A stretch of DNA of 26,939 bases from Caryophanales bacterium UBA6769 (GTDB lineage: Bacteria > Bacillota > Bacilli > Bacillales > UBA6769), in NCBI GenBank assembly GCA_002453275.1, contig DKGN01000181.1, forward strand, positions 1-26,939, in the 5' to 3' direction. The notes beneath the pieces are model-generated. The model ran no database searches and was not told the DNA's origin. It saw only the letters and a list, made by a program, of their open reading frames with translations. Position numbers and translations under genes: made by a program. Below are positions 7,653 through 15,651 of the stretch, one piece after another (position 1 is the stretch's first letter; every line of letters begins with the position of its first letter).

Positions 7653-7721
7653 CAACGGGAGCTTATCGTCTGGCTCTCTTACAATTTAATAAAGAAAATA
7701 GATTGGAAGGACGAACGAAAG

Positions 7722-8897
7722 ATGATGAACAGGAATAGCTTTTTTCTGTTAGGTTTTATTATGTTTTTAACGATGACTGGCTACGGTATCGTTCTTCCTA
7801 CCCTTCCATTTTTAGCAGATGATTTACACTTAACGTCATTCCAAATGGGCACGTTAATTACAGGCTGGGCAACGGCGCAGCTCTTAACTGCGCCTTTTTG
7901 GGGGAAACTTGCTGATTCGGTTGGAAGAAAGCCAGTCCTCATATTTGGTTTATTTGGCTTTGGAATCGCTTTCTTATTGCTTATTTTAGCGAATAGTTAT
8001 TGGCAATTACTCATCGCACGGATTATTGGGGCATCATTATCTTCGGGCACATATCCAGCCGTATTTTCAATTGTTGCCGATTCAACAAATGATGAAAACC
8101 GGAATATTGCGATTGCTAAAATGGGAGCAATTAATGCTCTCGGTTTTTTGTGTGGACCTGCAGCTGGTGGAATTTTAGCACAATTTGGAGTACAAGCGCC
8201 TTTTATTGTTGCTGGTACACTTGCGTTAATTACGACTCCATTAGCTTGGAAATTTTTGCGTGAACCAGAAAAGTCCGAAGTCGTTATTCGAAAACAATCA
8301 TCGTATTTTCAATCCTTTTCAATCTTACTTCAAAAAGGTTATCGTGAATTGTATACGGTTTCGTTAGGAGTCTCCATCGCAGCTTCAAGCTTTTTCGGGT
8401 TGATTGGTTATTTTATGATTGCGCGCTTTGGGTCATCGCCAGGCTATGTTAGTCTTGCGTTTAGTGTTGAAGCAGGAACAGCTGTCCTCGTACAATTTTT
8501 TTTACTTGAACGACTTTATCGTCTTTGGAAGGAAGAGAAAATTAAAAAATATGGCTTAATCATTACAGTTATTGGATATACATGTATTGCGTTTTCCCCA
8601 CATTGGATTTTCGTTATGATTGGCTGTGTGTTTATCGGATTTGGGCAAGCTTGCGTTCTGCCTGTTGTTATTTCTCTTTTATCCAAGCAAGGTCATTACG
8701 GTCAAGGTGTCACAATGGGAATGAACGAATCAATGGATAGTCTTGGGAGGATCATCGGACCTTTAATCGGTGGTGTAACATTTTCTTTAAGTGTTATTTT
8801 CCCTTTTTTAACATCAGCCGCTATTATCTTCGTCCTATTATTAATGACACTACGTAAAAGTAAGTTAACGGAGAAACACATGTCAATGGAAAATTAA
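7722..8897 (+). CDS. MFS transporter, DHA1/TetA-like (copy 1)
   Basis: A 391-residue integral membrane protein of the major facilitator superfamily, with about 12 hydrophobic segments. Motif A between segments 2 and 3 reads GKLADSVGRKPV, and the antiporter motif C in segment 5 reads LGFLCGPAAGG. Both are typical of proton-coupled drug:H+ antiporters (DHA1), so export of a small molecule is likelier than uptake. The substrate cannot be read. GGAAGG (7705-7710) precedes ATG 7722; ATG 7725 is an alternative. It is a close paralogue of the MFS gene at 9819-11009, with the IclR-family regulator between them. It could be co-transcribed with racE, since no terminator or firm promoter is visible in the 69-nt gap. 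Confidence 0.88.
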   Translation: MMNRNSFFLLGFIMFLTMTGYGIVLPTLPFLADDLHLTSFQMGTLITGWATAQLLTAPFWGKLADSVGRKPVLIFGLFGFGIAFLLLILANSYWQLLIARIIGASLSSGTYPAVFSIVADSTNDENRNIAIAKMGAINALGFLCGPAAGGILAQFGVQAPFIVAGTLALITTPLAWKFLREPEKSEVVIRKQSSYFQSFSILLQKGYRELYTVSLGVSIAASSFFGLIGYFMIARFGSSPGYVSLAFSVEAGTAVLVQFFLLERLYRLWKEEKIKKYGLIITVIGYTCIAFSPHWIFVMIGCVFIGFGQACVLPVVISLLSKQGHYGQGVTMGMNESMDSLGRIIGPLIGGVTFSLSVIFPFLTSAAIIFVLLLMTLRKSKLTEKHMSMEN

Positions 8898-8913
8898 TTT
8901 CTTGTTATTTTAG

Positions 8914-8928
8914 AAATATCTGAAAATT
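8914..8928. promoter_or_regulatory. CodY box ahead of the IclR-family gene
   Basis: AAATATCTGAAAATT matches the CodY consensus AATTTTCWGAAAATT at 13 of 15 positions. It ends 3 nt before the -35 box at 8932. CodY, loaded with branched-chain amino acids and GTP, would be placed to control the accessory operon. That the family uses CodY is established; regulation here is inference. Confidence 0.6.
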
Positions 8929-8931
8929 TCG

Positions 8932-8960
8932 TTGAATATTTATCTCTACTCGTGTAGATT
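8932..8960 (+). promoter_or_regulatory. Sigma-A-like promoter of the accessory operon
   Basis: TTGAAT (8932-8937), 17-nt spacer, TAGATT (8955-8960). No terminator is evident from here to 19233, so it may drive the IclR-family gene, the second MFS gene, the ligase, the ABC importer and the hydrolase together. Confidence 0.6.
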
Positions 8961-9038
8961 AGAGGCAACAACATATTTGTGAAGTTAGATTCATATTTAT
9001 GAATAAGGAGGAGTGAACAGATAAAAAAACAGGAAATT

Positions 9039-9773
9039 TTGAAGAGTTTAGTTCCATCAGTCAATAAGGCTATTGACATTATTATGCTCTTGTATGAGCA
9101 AGGTAGTTTATCTTTAAAAGAGATTACTGCTTCATTGCAATTACCAGCTAGTACGTGCTATAACCTTGTCACGACATTAGAAAGCCGTGGAGTTATTAAA
9201 AAAGACAGCGTCACAAACTTGTTTTCGTTAGGAATTACATTAGTTAAGTGGGGATTTAAAGCCCATGATGACATCGACATTCGCAAAGTTGCCAATGTTT
9301 ATCTTCACCGTCTAGTCGATACCTTTGATGAAACAGCGACAGTAACCATCTTCAACAGACCATCGTTCGAAACTGTAGTTATCGATGTAATTGAAGGGAA
9401 TCAAATCTTAAGGACTTCGCCAAGAATTGGTGCTAAATATCCTGTTCACGCAACAGGCGGAGGTAAATGTTTTTTGTCTAGCTTACCTGAATCAGAAGTC
9501 GAGCATTTTTTTCAAAAACATCCAACATTGGATGGAGCACTCCGTTCTGAGTTACAAAAAGTAAAAGAAGCTGGCTATGCTGTTACGATTAATGAACTTG
9601 GGAATAACGCAGCTTCAGTTGGCACTGGTATTTACAATAAATTTGGTGAAATGATTGCAGCCCTTGGGTTGTCAGGACCACAAGACCGAATGATTGAACA
9701 AATTTCAGTCATGGCACAGACTGTAAAGAACTATGCAAGTGAGATCAGTACTCATTTACAGGGGTTAGATTAA
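9039..9773 (+). CDS. IclR-family transcriptional regulator
   Basis: The 244-residue protein has an N-terminal winged helix-turn-helix (about residues 5-60: VPSVNKAIDIIMLL, then LKEITASLQLPASTCYNL). It is followed by the IclR effector domain (GAKYPVHATGGGKCFLSSLPE region, and GNNAASVGTGIYNKFGE near the end). IclR proteins sense small organic acids and often control adjacent uptake and degradation genes; here the likely targets are the flanking MFS genes and the ligase-ABC operon. The start is uncertain. TTG 9039 has only a close AGGA. The strong AAGGAGG (9005-9011) is instead correctly placed for an in-frame ATA at 9021, which would add six residues (KKQEIL after Met). A TGA at 9000 bars any further extension. 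Confidence is high for the family, low for the ligand. Confidence 0.88.
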   Translation: MKSLVPSVNKAIDIIMLLYEQGSLSLKEITASLQLPASTCYNLVTTLESRGVIKKDSVTNLFSLGITLVKWGFKAHDDIDIRKVANVYLHRLVDTFDETATVTIFNRPSFETVVIDVIEGNQILRTSPRIGAKYPVHATGGGKCFLSSLPESEVEHFFQKHPTLDGALRSELQKVKEAGYAVTINELGNNAASVGTGIYNKFGEMIAALGLSGPQDRMIEQISVMAQTVKNYASEISTHLQGLD

Positions 9774-9818
9774 TCATCGTGAGACGAGTGTCTAAAGTCA
9801 GAAAGTAGCTGAATAGAA

Positions 9819-11009
9819 ATGCCCGATCGAAAAATCTTTTTTTTACTCGGATTTATTATATTTCTATCAATGACGGGTTATGGAATTGTGTTACCGACGT
9901 TACCTTTCGTCGCAGAACGGTTACAGTTAACATCTTTTCAAATGGGGACGTTAATAACAGGATGGGCTGTTGCCCAATTGATTGCCGCGCCTTTTTGGGG
10001 AAGAATTGCTGATACATGGGGGCGCAAGCCAGTCCTTTTATTTGGCTTATTTGGGTTTTCGGTTGCTTTTTTCCTTTTAATTTTTGCCCAGTCTTATTGG
10101 CAACTATTAATTGCACGGATTATCGGGGCAACATTAGCCTCTGGAACATTACCTTCTGTTATTGCATTCGTATCTGATATGACTGACAAAAGGTATCGCA
10201 ATGTTGCGATTGCAAAAATGGGAGCACTTAGTGGATTGGGGTTTTTGTGTGGTCCAGCAGTAGGGGGATTGTTTGCTCCGTTTGGTGTAAATGTTCCCTT
10301 TATTGTCGCAGGTACACTAGCCCTCATGACGTTACCTTTAGCTTTGCGATTTTTGTATGAACCAGAACAAAAAACGAGTTTTATTCAAGAAAAACATTCG
10401 TTATTCCGCTCAATGTCTATGATTTTAAAAAAAGGCTATTGGCAACTGTTTATGATTACGTTTGGGGTTTCAATGGCTGGTTCAAGTTTTTTCGGTCTAT
10501 TAGGCTATTTCATGATTGACCGTTTTCAAGCATCTCCGATTCTCGTTAGTTTGGCTTTTAGTACTCAAGCAGGAATTTCAGTTATCGTCCAGTTTTTCTT
10601 ATTAGAAAAATTATATGAATTGTTTGCAGAAAGTTCCATTGCTAAAGCAGGTTTACTTTTTACTACGTTAGGATTCAGTCTAATTGCATTTTCGCCGCAT
10701 GCTAGTCTAACTATCATTGGATGCTTATTTACGGGGTTTGGGCAAGCTTGTGTCAATCCAACCGTCCTCTCACTGTTGTCAAAGCGTGAAAAATACGGGC
10801 AGGGACTTACAGTTGGTATGCATCAAGCAATGAATAGTCTAGGGAGGATCATTGGTCCATTAATAGGAGGGGCAATTTTCTCACTGCTCATTTCAGGACC
10901 TTTTCTAACATCAGCTTGTATTGCACTTTCACTTTTCTTCATGTTGGTAATCAGTGAGAAAAAAGCAGTGGAATCTATATCTGGAGAAAAAGGAGGCCAA
11001 AGTGTATAA
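9819..11009 (+). CDS. MFS transporter, DHA1/TetA-like (copy 2)
   Basis: A 396-residue, 12-segment MFS protein highly similar to the one at 7722-8897; over the first 110 residues most positions are identical by eye. Motif A reads GRIADTWGRKPV and motif C reads LGFLCGPAVGG, so a proton-driven exporter is again the best guess. The pair presumably arose by local duplication around, or together with, the regulator. No good ribosome binding site precedes ATG 9819 (the preceding bases, AGTAGCTGAATAGAA, lack a GG core). Expression may therefore rely on weak initiation or reinitiation after the regulator, which ends 45 nt upstream. Substrate unknown. Confidence 0.87.
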   Translation: MPDRKIFFLLGFIIFLSMTGYGIVLPTLPFVAERLQLTSFQMGTLITGWAVAQLIAAPFWGRIADTWGRKPVLLFGLFGFSVAFFLLIFAQSYWQLLIARIIGATLASGTLPSVIAFVSDMTDKRYRNVAIAKMGALSGLGFLCGPAVGGLFAPFGVNVPFIVAGTLALMTLPLALRFLYEPEQKTSFIQEKHSLFRSMSMILKKGYWQLFMITFGVSMAGSSFFGLLGYFMIDRFQASPILVSLAFSTQAGISVIVQFFLLEKLYELFAESSIAKAGLLFTTLGFSLIAFSPHASLTIIGCLFTGFGQACVNPTVLSLLSKREKYGQGLTVGMHQAMNSLGRIIGPLIGGAIFSLLISGPFLTSACIALSLFFMLVISEKKAVESISGEKGGQSV

Positions 11010-11010
11010 T
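10982..11010 (+). promoter_or_regulatory. Possible internal promoter for the ligase and importer genes
   Basis: TGGAGA (10982-10987), 17-nt spacer, perfect TATAAT (11005-11010), overlapping the end of the second MFS gene. A weaker CodY-like match (AATTAACTGAATATA, 11023-11037, 11/15) follows directly. Both are by-eye matches. Confidence 0.4.
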
Positions 11011-11068
11011 TTTTTTTCGCCGAATTAACTGAATATAAACACACTTCAAAAAAGGAGGCATCTTTTTC

Positions 11069-12607
11069 ATGCTACTTACTAACTTAGTACATGAGAACAT
11101 CGCGAAATACGGTGAATATTCACTACTTTACTATGAAAATGAAGCCATTTCCAACGTTGAGATTGAAAGACTGGGTAAACAGTTTGCTCTGTATTTAACT
11201 TCAATCGGAGTTAAAAAAGGTGATCGTGTTCTCGTCTGTATGCCAAATCGACCCGAAGTCATTTATTCATATCAAGGCATTCTTCGTTCAGGTGCCATCG
11301 TTATCCCCGTGATGTACATGTTGCATGAAAATGAAATCCATTTTATCATGCACAATTCTGGTGCCGAAGTAATCATTACATCTTCTGAAATGCTTCCTAA
11401 AGTAAAACGTGCTGTTCCCGAACTTGAAGAACGTATAAAAATCATCACTGTAGATGAGACCCCATCGTCAAAAGCAAGTCATTATGAAATCATGCATTGG
11501 TCGAAAACGAAAGAACTAGAAGCAAGAACTATCGATTTGGACCTTACGGAAACGGATATTGCTGTGATTTTATATACATCGGGAACGACCGGAAAGCCGA
11601 AAGGTGTCATGCTCACTCATCGAAATTTATCAGCAAATTTACTTGCGAGTGATGAACTTCAACAAGATCAAGAGAGAGGAACGACACTTTGTATTTTACC
11701 GTTAGCTCATGTATATGGATTCGGTATGATGAACGGAAGTTTTTATCGTGGTAATTCGGCTGTGATTTTTTCGAAATTTGATGTTGATAAAGTATTCGAG
11801 GCGATTGAGAAATATAAAGTGAAAAGCTTTGCGGCTGTTCCAGCGATGGTGCATGCAATGGTCTCGAGTCCAAATGCTGAACATTATGATTTATCAAGTT
11901 TGGAAGCTGTCGGATCGGGGTCTGCAGCATTGCCGATTAAATTAAGAGCAGCCTTTCAAGAGAAATTCAATGCTGACGTTCGCGATGCGTATGGTTTATC
12001 TGAAGCATCACCAGGTGTTGCTACTCAACGAGAGGATATGCCAATCAAGGAAGGCTCTGTCGGAGTTCCGCTTCCAGGTGTTCAAATAAAAATTGTTAAT
12101 GAAGAGGGGCATGAGGTGCCGACGGGTGATGTCGGTGAGCTCATTGTCAAAGGAGACAACATTACACCTGGTTACTATAAAAATGAAGAAGAAACAAAAA
12201 AAGCATTAAAAGGTGGGTGGCTTTTCACTGGTGACATGGCAAGAGTTGATAATGACGGGTATTTGTATATAGTCGACCGTAAAAAAGACTTAATTATTCG
12301 TGGAGGATTTAATATTTATCCGCGTGATTTAGAAGAATTGCTCATCAAGCATAATGCAGTGGCTGAAGTGGCTGTCATTGGGATTCCATCTGAGGAAATG
12401 GGAGAAGAAATTGCTGCTTGTGTCGTTAAAAAGCCGGGCTCAACCATTACGGAATTAGAATTAATCGAATATTGCCAAAAACATCTTGCAAAATATAAGA
12501 CTCCTAAACAAATAAAGTTTTTTCAGGAGCTTCCAAGAAACGGAGTTGGAAAAATCTTGAAGGTGAAATTAAAAGAAATGTATACGAACAGTACTCATTC
12601 TGCTTAG
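11069..12607 (+). CDS. Acyl-CoA synthetase / AMP-dependent acid-CoA ligase
   Basis: The 512-residue protein is an ANL-superfamily adenylating enzyme that activates a carboxylic acid with ATP and transfers it to CoA. The P-loop-like motif YTSGTTGKPKG starts at Y169. The YGLSEASP motif, WLFTGD (384-389) and the hinge DRKKDLIIRGG are present, as is the C-terminal catalytic lysine K495 in RNGVGKILK. It resembles the medium/long-chain fatty acid ligases of Bacillus (LcfB-like, about 513 residues), but specificity cannot be read. AAAGGAGG (11051-11058) precedes the ATG. It is followed 22 nt later by the ABC importer genes, which suggests its substrate may be imported by, or released from, what that transporter brings in. 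A housekeeping fatty acid role remains possible. Confidence 0.9.
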   Translation: MLLTNLVHENIAKYGEYSLLYYENEAISNVEIERLGKQFALYLTSIGVKKGDRVLVCMPNRPEVIYSYQGILRSGAIVIPVMYMLHENEIHFIMHNSGAEVIITSSEMLPKVKRAVPELEERIKIITVDETPSSKASHYEIMHWSKTKELEARTIDLDLTETDIAVILYTSGTTGKPKGVMLTHRNLSANLLASDELQQDQERGTTLCILPLAHVYGFGMMNGSFYRGNSAVIFSKFDVDKVFEAIEKYKVKSFAAVPAMVHAMVSSPNAEHYDLSSLEAVGSGSAALPIKLRAAFQEKFNADVRDAYGLSEASPGVATQREDMPIKEGSVGVPLPGVQIKIVNEEGHEVPTGDVGELIVKGDNITPGYYKNEEETKKALKGGWLFTGDMARVDNDGYLYIVDRKKDLIIRGGFNIYPRDLEELLIKHNAVAEVAVIGIPSEEMGEEIAACVVKKPGSTITELELIEYCQKHLAKYKTPKQIKFFQELPRNGVGKILKVKLKEMYTNSTHSA

Positions 12608-12629
12608 TTCACTAAAGGAGGCAAACGAA

Positions 12630-14654
12630 TTGAAAAATACAACAGCACTTCTTCAAGTTGAACAGTTAAGAACAGAGTTTGAGACTCGGTTTGGAACAAT
12701 GGAAGCACTAAATAATATATCATTTCACCTTCAAAAGAGAGAAACACTAGCAATTGTTGGAGAGTCAGGCTCTGGAAAAAGTGTTTCAGCCCTTTCAATC
12801 ATTCAGCTTTTAGAAAAGTCCGGTAAAGTGACGGCGGGTCAAGTTTTATTTAATGACTTGAAGCTAAATGAATTGACTGAAGAAGAAATTCGCCAAGTTA
12901 GAGGAAAAGAAATTGCTATGATATTCCAAGATCCGATGACTTGTTTAGATCCAGTTTATACGATTGGGAATCAAGTTATTGAGGCCATCAAAATCCATGA
13001 GGACCTATCAAAACAACAATATTATGAGCGGGCCGTTGAACTTTTGACACTTGTCGGCCTTCCCGATGCTGAAGAGAGAATGGCAAGTTATCCCCATCAA
13101 TTGTCTGGTGGACAGAGGCAGAGAGTTATGATTGCGATTGCTCTTGCGTGCAAACCAAACGTCCTAATTGCAGATGAGCCGACAACGGCGCTTGATGTTA
13201 CTGTGCAAGCACAAATTATGGATCTTCTTAAGCAACTACAATCAGAGTTAGGTACCGCTATTATTCTTGTGACCCATGATCTCGGAGTTGTTGCAGAAAT
13301 GGCTGATCGTGTAGTCGTCGTCTATGCTGGTCAAGTTGTAGAACAGGCTGACGTTGCTACGTTATTTGCGTCACCAGAGCATCCATATACGGCCGCTTTA
13401 TTAAAGAGCATTCCAAGAACCGAGACGAATCAAGATGAACAATTGGCAGCCATTGAAGGTTCAGTTCCAAGCCTCGATCAAATGCCAACAGGCTGTCGGT
13501 TTCACCCACGGTGTGAGTTTGCCGGGGATATTTGTAAAAAGGAAGAACCCCCTTTTATCAAGGTCGAAAACAACCATTTTAGTAAATGTTGGCTAAAGGA
13601 TAACGTCGTCCAAAAAAAGTTGAATCATTCTATTCAGAAGAAAGAAAAAACACATGTAACTAAAAAGTATAAGCATGTAAAATTAAATAAAAATGACATG
13701 TTATTAGAGGTAAAAGGGGTAAAAAAGCATTTTCCAATTACAAAAGGGTTATTATCTAAAACGGTTGGTTTTGTTCAAGCTGTCGATGACATTTCATTTG
13801 AAATCTATCAAGGTGAAACACTAGGGCTCGTAGGTGAGTCTGGTTGCGGAAAGTCAACGGCTGGGCGATTGATCACAGGTTTACTTAAACCAACTGCGGG
13901 TTCCGTCCATTTTGCGAATCGAAACATTGAATTAATGAACCGAAACACGATGAAGCAATTAAGAAGAAAGGTTCAATTTGTTTTTCAAGATCCGTACAGT
14001 TCACTTAATCCGAGACTCATGGTGAAGGACATTATCGGAGAGCCATTAGAGGTTCATAGCATATTGAGAGGAAGAGCGAAGCAAAAACGGATTGAAGAAT
14101 TATTAGAAACAGTTGGTCTTTCTAAAGGTGATACACATAAATTTCCCCATCAATTCTCTGGTGGCCAGCGACAGCGAATTGGGATTGCTCGAGCCCTTGC
14201 AACGGAACCTGAACTACTTATTTGTGATGAGGCCGTTTCAGCATTAGATGTATCCGTACAAGCTCAAATTTTGAATTTATTAAAAGAGTTACAGACGAAA
14301 ATGGGGCTGTCATATTTGTTTATTTCTCACGATTTAAATGTCGTAAAATACATCTCACATCGCGTATCTGTCATGTATTTAGGTGAAATTGTAGAAGTAG
14401 CAGATACAGAAACATTGTTTAAGGAGCCTCTGCACCCATACTCCCAAGCGCTTATTTCAGCAGTTCCGGTGCCTGATCCTGCGAGAAAAAGAGAACGAAT
14501 TTTACTGAAAGGGGAAGTGCCAAGCCCAATCCGACCACCTGAAGGATGTAAGTTCCATACACGTTGTGTTCACGCAACAGAAATATGTAAACAAGAAAAG
14601 CCTGTCATGAAAGAAGTGAATCTAGGACAATCAGTAGCTTGTCATCTCTATTAA
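12630..14654 (+). CDS. Fused dipeptide/oligopeptide ABC transporter ATPase (OppD-OppF type)
   Basis: A single 674-residue protein contains two complete ABC ATPase domains that are usually separate OppD and OppF proteins. Domain 1 has Walker A at 44-51 (GESGSGKS), signature LSGGQRQR at 158-165 and Walker B at 178-184. Domain 2 has Walker A at 402-409 (GESGCGKS), signature FSGGQRQR at 509-516 and Walker B LLICDE at 529-534. Each half ends in the oligopeptide-transporter C-terminal segment with four cysteines: C289, C295, C302, C320, and C640, C646, C653, C671. A Lys/Asn-rich linker lies near residues 325-350. Both ATP sites look intact. E. coli GsiA and YejF are comparable fusions. The TTG start at 12630 follows AAAGGAGG (12615-12622). 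Confidence 0.94.
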   Translation: MKNTTALLQVEQLRTEFETRFGTMEALNNISFHLQKRETLAIVGESGSGKSVSALSIIQLLEKSGKVTAGQVLFNDLKLNELTEEEIRQVRGKEIAMIFQDPMTCLDPVYTIGNQVIEAIKIHEDLSKQQYYERAVELLTLVGLPDAEERMASYPHQLSGGQRQRVMIAIALACKPNVLIADEPTTALDVTVQAQIMDLLKQLQSELGTAIILVTHDLGVVAEMADRVVVVYAGQVVEQADVATLFASPEHPYTAALLKSIPRTETNQDEQLAAIEGSVPSLDQMPTGCRFHPRCEFAGDICKKEEPPFIKVENNHFSKCWLKDNVVQKKLNHSIQKKEKTHVTKKYKHVKLNKNDMLLEVKGVKKHFPITKGLLSKTVGFVQAVDDISFEIYQGETLGLVGESGCGKSTAGRLITGLLKPTAGSVHFANRNIELMNRNTMKQLRRKVQFVFQDPYSSLNPRLMVKDIIGEPLEVHSILRGRAKQKRIEELLETVGLSKGDTHKFPHQFSGGQRQRIGIARALATEPELLICDEAVSALDVSVQAQILNLLKELQTKMGLSYLFISHDLNVVKYISHRVSVMYLGEIVEVADTETLFKEPLHPYSQALISAVPVPDPARKRERILLKGEVPSPIRPPEGCKFHTRCVHATEICKQEKPVMKEVNLGQSVACHLY

Positions 14655-14666
14655 GGGGGTTACCAG

Positions 14667-15617
14667 ATGCTAGAGTACGTTGTTCGCCGCTTATTATATG
14701 GCTTACTTGTTTTGTTCATGATGGTCATGTTTGTTTTTATCGTCATGCGTCTTGTACCGGGTGACGTTGTGAAACTACAACTTGCTGATGCTGGTGCTGT
14801 TACGGACGAGCAAATTGAAGCTCTTGAAGAAGAACTAGGACTCGATACAAGTATTGGCGTTCAGCTATACGAATGGACGACAAACGCTTTGCGAGGAGAT
14901 TTAGGTACTTCTTTATGGTCGAAGCAACCTGTATCAGAATTAATTAAAGAGCGATTGCCTGTTACGTTACAACTCACGTTTATGTCCGTCATCTTAGCCA
15001 TTATGATTGGCATTCCAATTGGCATCATATCAGCCGTAAGACACAACACATTCCTTGATAATTTCTTAAGAGTAACAGCAGTAGGTGGGTTATCGATACC
15101 GAATTTTTGGCTCGGTCTCGTTTTGTTAACGGTTTTGTCTCTTGCTTTTAACTGGATACCGCCTTTAGGGTATGAGTCGTTTACGAAAAATCCAATTGTG
15201 AACCTCCAACAAATGATGATACCCGCTGTTGTGCTTGCTGTTGCGTTAAGTGCAAGCATTATCCGTATGACACGCTCCGCGTTGTTAGAAGTGCTACACT
15301 CTGATTTTATAAGGACAATTAGAGCAAAAGGTGCGAAGGAAAATCTCGTCATTTATAAGCACGCACTTAGAAATTCACTAGTCTCGATTATTACGTTAAT
15401 CGGCCTTCAAATCGGAACATTACTTGGTGGTACAGTCGTATTAGAATCAATTTTTTCACTTCCAGGATTAGGTAGTCTAATTTTTGAAACGGTGAGCGCA
15501 CGTGATTATCCTGTCATTCAATCAGCAGTACTCATTTTTGGTGCCATGTTCTTAATTGTCAATATCGTCGTTGATGTCATGTATGGCTGGATTGATCCGA
15601 GAATTCGAAATACGTAA
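14667..15617 (+). CDS. Peptide-type ABC transporter permease (OppB/DppB-like)
   Basis: A 316-residue inner-membrane permease with about six transmembrane segments. The N-terminal segment (RRLLYGLLVLF...RLVPGDVV) is typical of the B-type permease, and the cytoplasmic ATPase-contact (EAA) loop contains RAKGAKENLVIYKHALRNS. It would pair with the second permease to form the channel driven by the fused ATPase. AAGGGGG lies ahead of ATG 14667, 12 nt after the ATPase stop. The translocated substrate is not evident: this family moves peptides but also nickel, glutathione, opines and other compounds. Confidence 0.94.
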   Translation: MLEYVVRRLLYGLLVLFMMVMFVFIVMRLVPGDVVKLQLADAGAVTDEQIEALEEELGLDTSIGVQLYEWTTNALRGDLGTSLWSKQPVSELIKERLPVTLQLTFMSVILAIMIGIPIGIISAVRHNTFLDNFLRVTAVGGLSIPNFWLGLVLLTVLSLAFNWIPPLGYESFTKNPIVNLQQMMIPAVVLAVALSASIIRMTRSALLEVLHSDFIRTIRAKGAKENLVIYKHALRNSLVSIITLIGLQIGTLLGGTVVLESIFSLPGLGSLIFETVSARDYPVIQSAVLIFGAMFLIVNIVVDVMYGWIDPRIRNT

Positions 15618-15651
15618 CCGACAGAATGAAGATAAGTAAAGGGGTGAAAGA

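Noticed and set aside
7649..7685. TTGACA at the racE stop and TACAAT at 7680 as a promoter for the first MFS gene
   Set aside because: The 25-nt spacing is too long for sigma-A, and no better pair was found.
14861..15352. 163-residue ORF antisense to the first permease
   Set aside because: Overlaps a clear permease gene in full; no domain or initiation signal.
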